Assembly (NCBI GenBank): GCA_002840435.1
Contig: PHAT01000003.1
Span: 124,001 to 188,000 of the forward strand
From: Deltaproteobacteria bacterium HGW-Deltaproteobacteria-6
GTDB taxonomy: Bacteria; Desulfobacterota; Syntrophia; Syntrophales; Smithellaceae
Direction: 5' to 3'
Length of the DNA: 64,000 bases
Both the position numbers and the translations under genes were made by a program. The notes beneath the pieces were generated by a model. That model saw only the letters and a list, made by a program, of their open reading frames with translations. It was not told the origin of the DNA and ran no database searches. The number at the start of each line of letters is the position of its first letter. Positions within the stretch are counted from its first letter, which is position 1. Shown piece by piece: positions 63,279 through 64,000 of the stretch.

Positions 63279-64000
63279 TTATTTTTTTGGCGGCAGTTGT
63301 TTCTCTGTTGGCGATAAGCGCGCACAGGAGCTTTGCGGAGAACCGGCGGATATTCCTGACGGGAAAACATAACGCACCGCGCGTTCATAGAGCAGGTAAT
63401 CCCACGCCCAGTTAATCAACACCATCACCCGGTTGCGAAAACCAATCAGATTAAAAAGATGAATGACAAGCCACATCATCCAGGCGATAAACCCGGTAAA
63501 GGTCCGGGAACCAATGGCAACTCCGGCTGCTTTGCGGCCGATGGTGATCATCGAGCCACGGTCGGCGTAATGGAAAGCTTCAGGCGTCCTGCCCGCTATC
63601 TGCCTTAAGATATTACCGGCTGCGGCAATGCCGGATTGAATCGCCACCTGTGCGACCATGGGCAGGGTGCGTTGTCCTTCCGAAATGGCGGCCAGATCCC
63701 CGATGACATAGATTTCGGGATGATCCGGTATCTGCAGCGTCTCTTCCACCGCCACCCGGCCGTCACGGGAAACACGAATGCCCGAATCGGCGGCCAGCGC
63801 CTCTCCCCGAACGCCCGCCGTCCAGACAACGGTTTTCGTCTTAATATTTTCAATGCCTTTCAAAACCACCTGGTCGGATGAAACGCAGGCTACCGCTGCA
63901 TTCAGCCAGACGTCCACCCCCATTGTCCGCAGCTGCCGGACCGTATAGTTCCGGATATCCGAAGGCATGGCCGGAACCAGTTGTCCGGCGGCTTCCAGCA
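63279..64000 (-). CDS. ndh: NADH dehydrogenase type 2 (C-terminal part, cut by window end)
   Basis: The frame stays open to the last base; the visible 240 residues begin LEAAGQLVPAMPSDIRNYTVRQL and match the NDH-2 FAD/NAD fold. MGVDVWLNAAVACVSSD ends the NAD domain, and VVWTAGVRGEALAAD then VEETLQIPDHPEIYVIGDLAAI with PMVAQVAIQSG carry the FAD-binding GD motif. The C-terminal IAWMMWLVIHLFNLIGFRNRVMVLINWAWDYLLYE (read in parts) is the membrane-anchoring region. It transfers electrons from NADH to quinone without pumping protons. The end at 63279 runs 20 residues past the fold, in Ser/Arg-rich sequence. Confidence 0.88.
   Translation of the reverse strand, partial: LEAAGQLVPAMPSDIRNYTVRQLRTMGVDVWLNAAVACVSSDQVVLKGIENIKTKTVVWTAGVRGEALAADSGIRVSRDGRVAVEETLQIPDHPEIYVIGDLAAISEGQRTLPMVAQVAIQSGIAAAGNILRQIAGRTPEAFHYADRGSMITIGRKAAGVAIGSRTFTGFIAWMMWLVIHLFNLIGFRNRVMVLINWAWDYLLYERAVRYVFPSGISAGSPQSSCARLSPTEKQLPPKK

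Noticed and set aside
63106-63372. 88-codon plus-strand frame after the acyl-CoA ligase
   Set aside because: No ribosome-binding site and overlaps the end of the NDH-2 gene; no domain.

Overview
The window reads as a chromosomal segment of a Gram-negative anaerobe, most likely a Desulfobacterota ("Deltaproteobacteria") member near Syntrophus/Smithella. The reasons are a complete Mla outer-membrane lipid system, a cobalamin MetH without reactivation domain, a selenocysteine-containing SelD, sigma-54 regulation, a GYD protein, FmdB-type zinc ribbons and a TrpB2-type tryptophan synthase. The lineage is inferred from gene content only. No rRNA, tRNA, CRISPR array or intact insertion sequence was seen.

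Layout. 0-3.2 kb: end of a surface-glycan cluster (GNAT-like fragment, PIG-L deacetylase, GT39-type glycosyltransferase). 3.4-13.6 kb, minus strand: two small proteins, M16C protease, DUF3047-OmpA fusion, pyrE, TonB-like protein, metH and an ATP-grasp ligase, tightly packed. 14-19 kb: secreted depolymerase-like hydrolase, metallo-beta-lactamase-fold hydrolase, DUF4388/cyclic-nucleotide-binding protein and a run of tiny genes ending in a GYD protein. 19-25.2 kb: an accessory, compositionally mixed stretch with orphan membrane proteins, then a GC-rich pair coding for a double KAS III enzyme and an OleD-like reductase. 25.5-31.6 kb, minus strand: mlaE-F-D-C-A, an outer-membrane barrel protein and ddl, i.e. 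envelope maintenance. 31.8-36 kb: HExxH protein and FmdB zinc ribbon; then selD-DHH phosphoesterase-GalT-like on the minus strand. 36-44.3 kb: threonine synthase, DUF1460 amidase and a complete RND efflux operon. 44.4-50.8 kb: phytochelatin synthase homologue, diadenylate cyclase fused to YbbR repeats, CorA, ferritin-like protein, katG. 51.3-56 kb, minus strand: sensor kinase, sigma-54 activator and PAS/HD-GYP protein. 56.5-59.8 kb: rarA, a small Cys protein and trpB2. 60-64 kb: a papain-like DUF4105-type protein, acyl-CoA ligase and the C-terminal part of NDH-2.

The most notable signals lie between genes. (1) At 56.1-56.48 kb, divergent from the kinase/sigma-54 activator operon, there is a GG-N10-GC sigma-54 promoter. 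A 133-nt unannotated transcript candidate follows, with two hairpins, a CU-rich anti-Shine-Dalgarno segment and a perfect terminator; an activator-type dyad lies about 176 bp upstream of the promoter. This resembles the Qrr/LuxO and GlmY/GlrR arrangements. (2) Upstream of trpB2 there is a 19-codon leader peptide with three consecutive Trp codons, followed by a cascade of mutually exclusive stems ending in a terminator. (3) selD starts 42 codons upstream of where a naive reading puts it, across an in-frame UGA at the catalytic position. (4) Several fusions stand out: MlaF with a degenerate GGDEF-like tail, CdaA with CdaR, DUF3047 with OmpA, and a double KAS III whose second half lacks the His and Asn residues.
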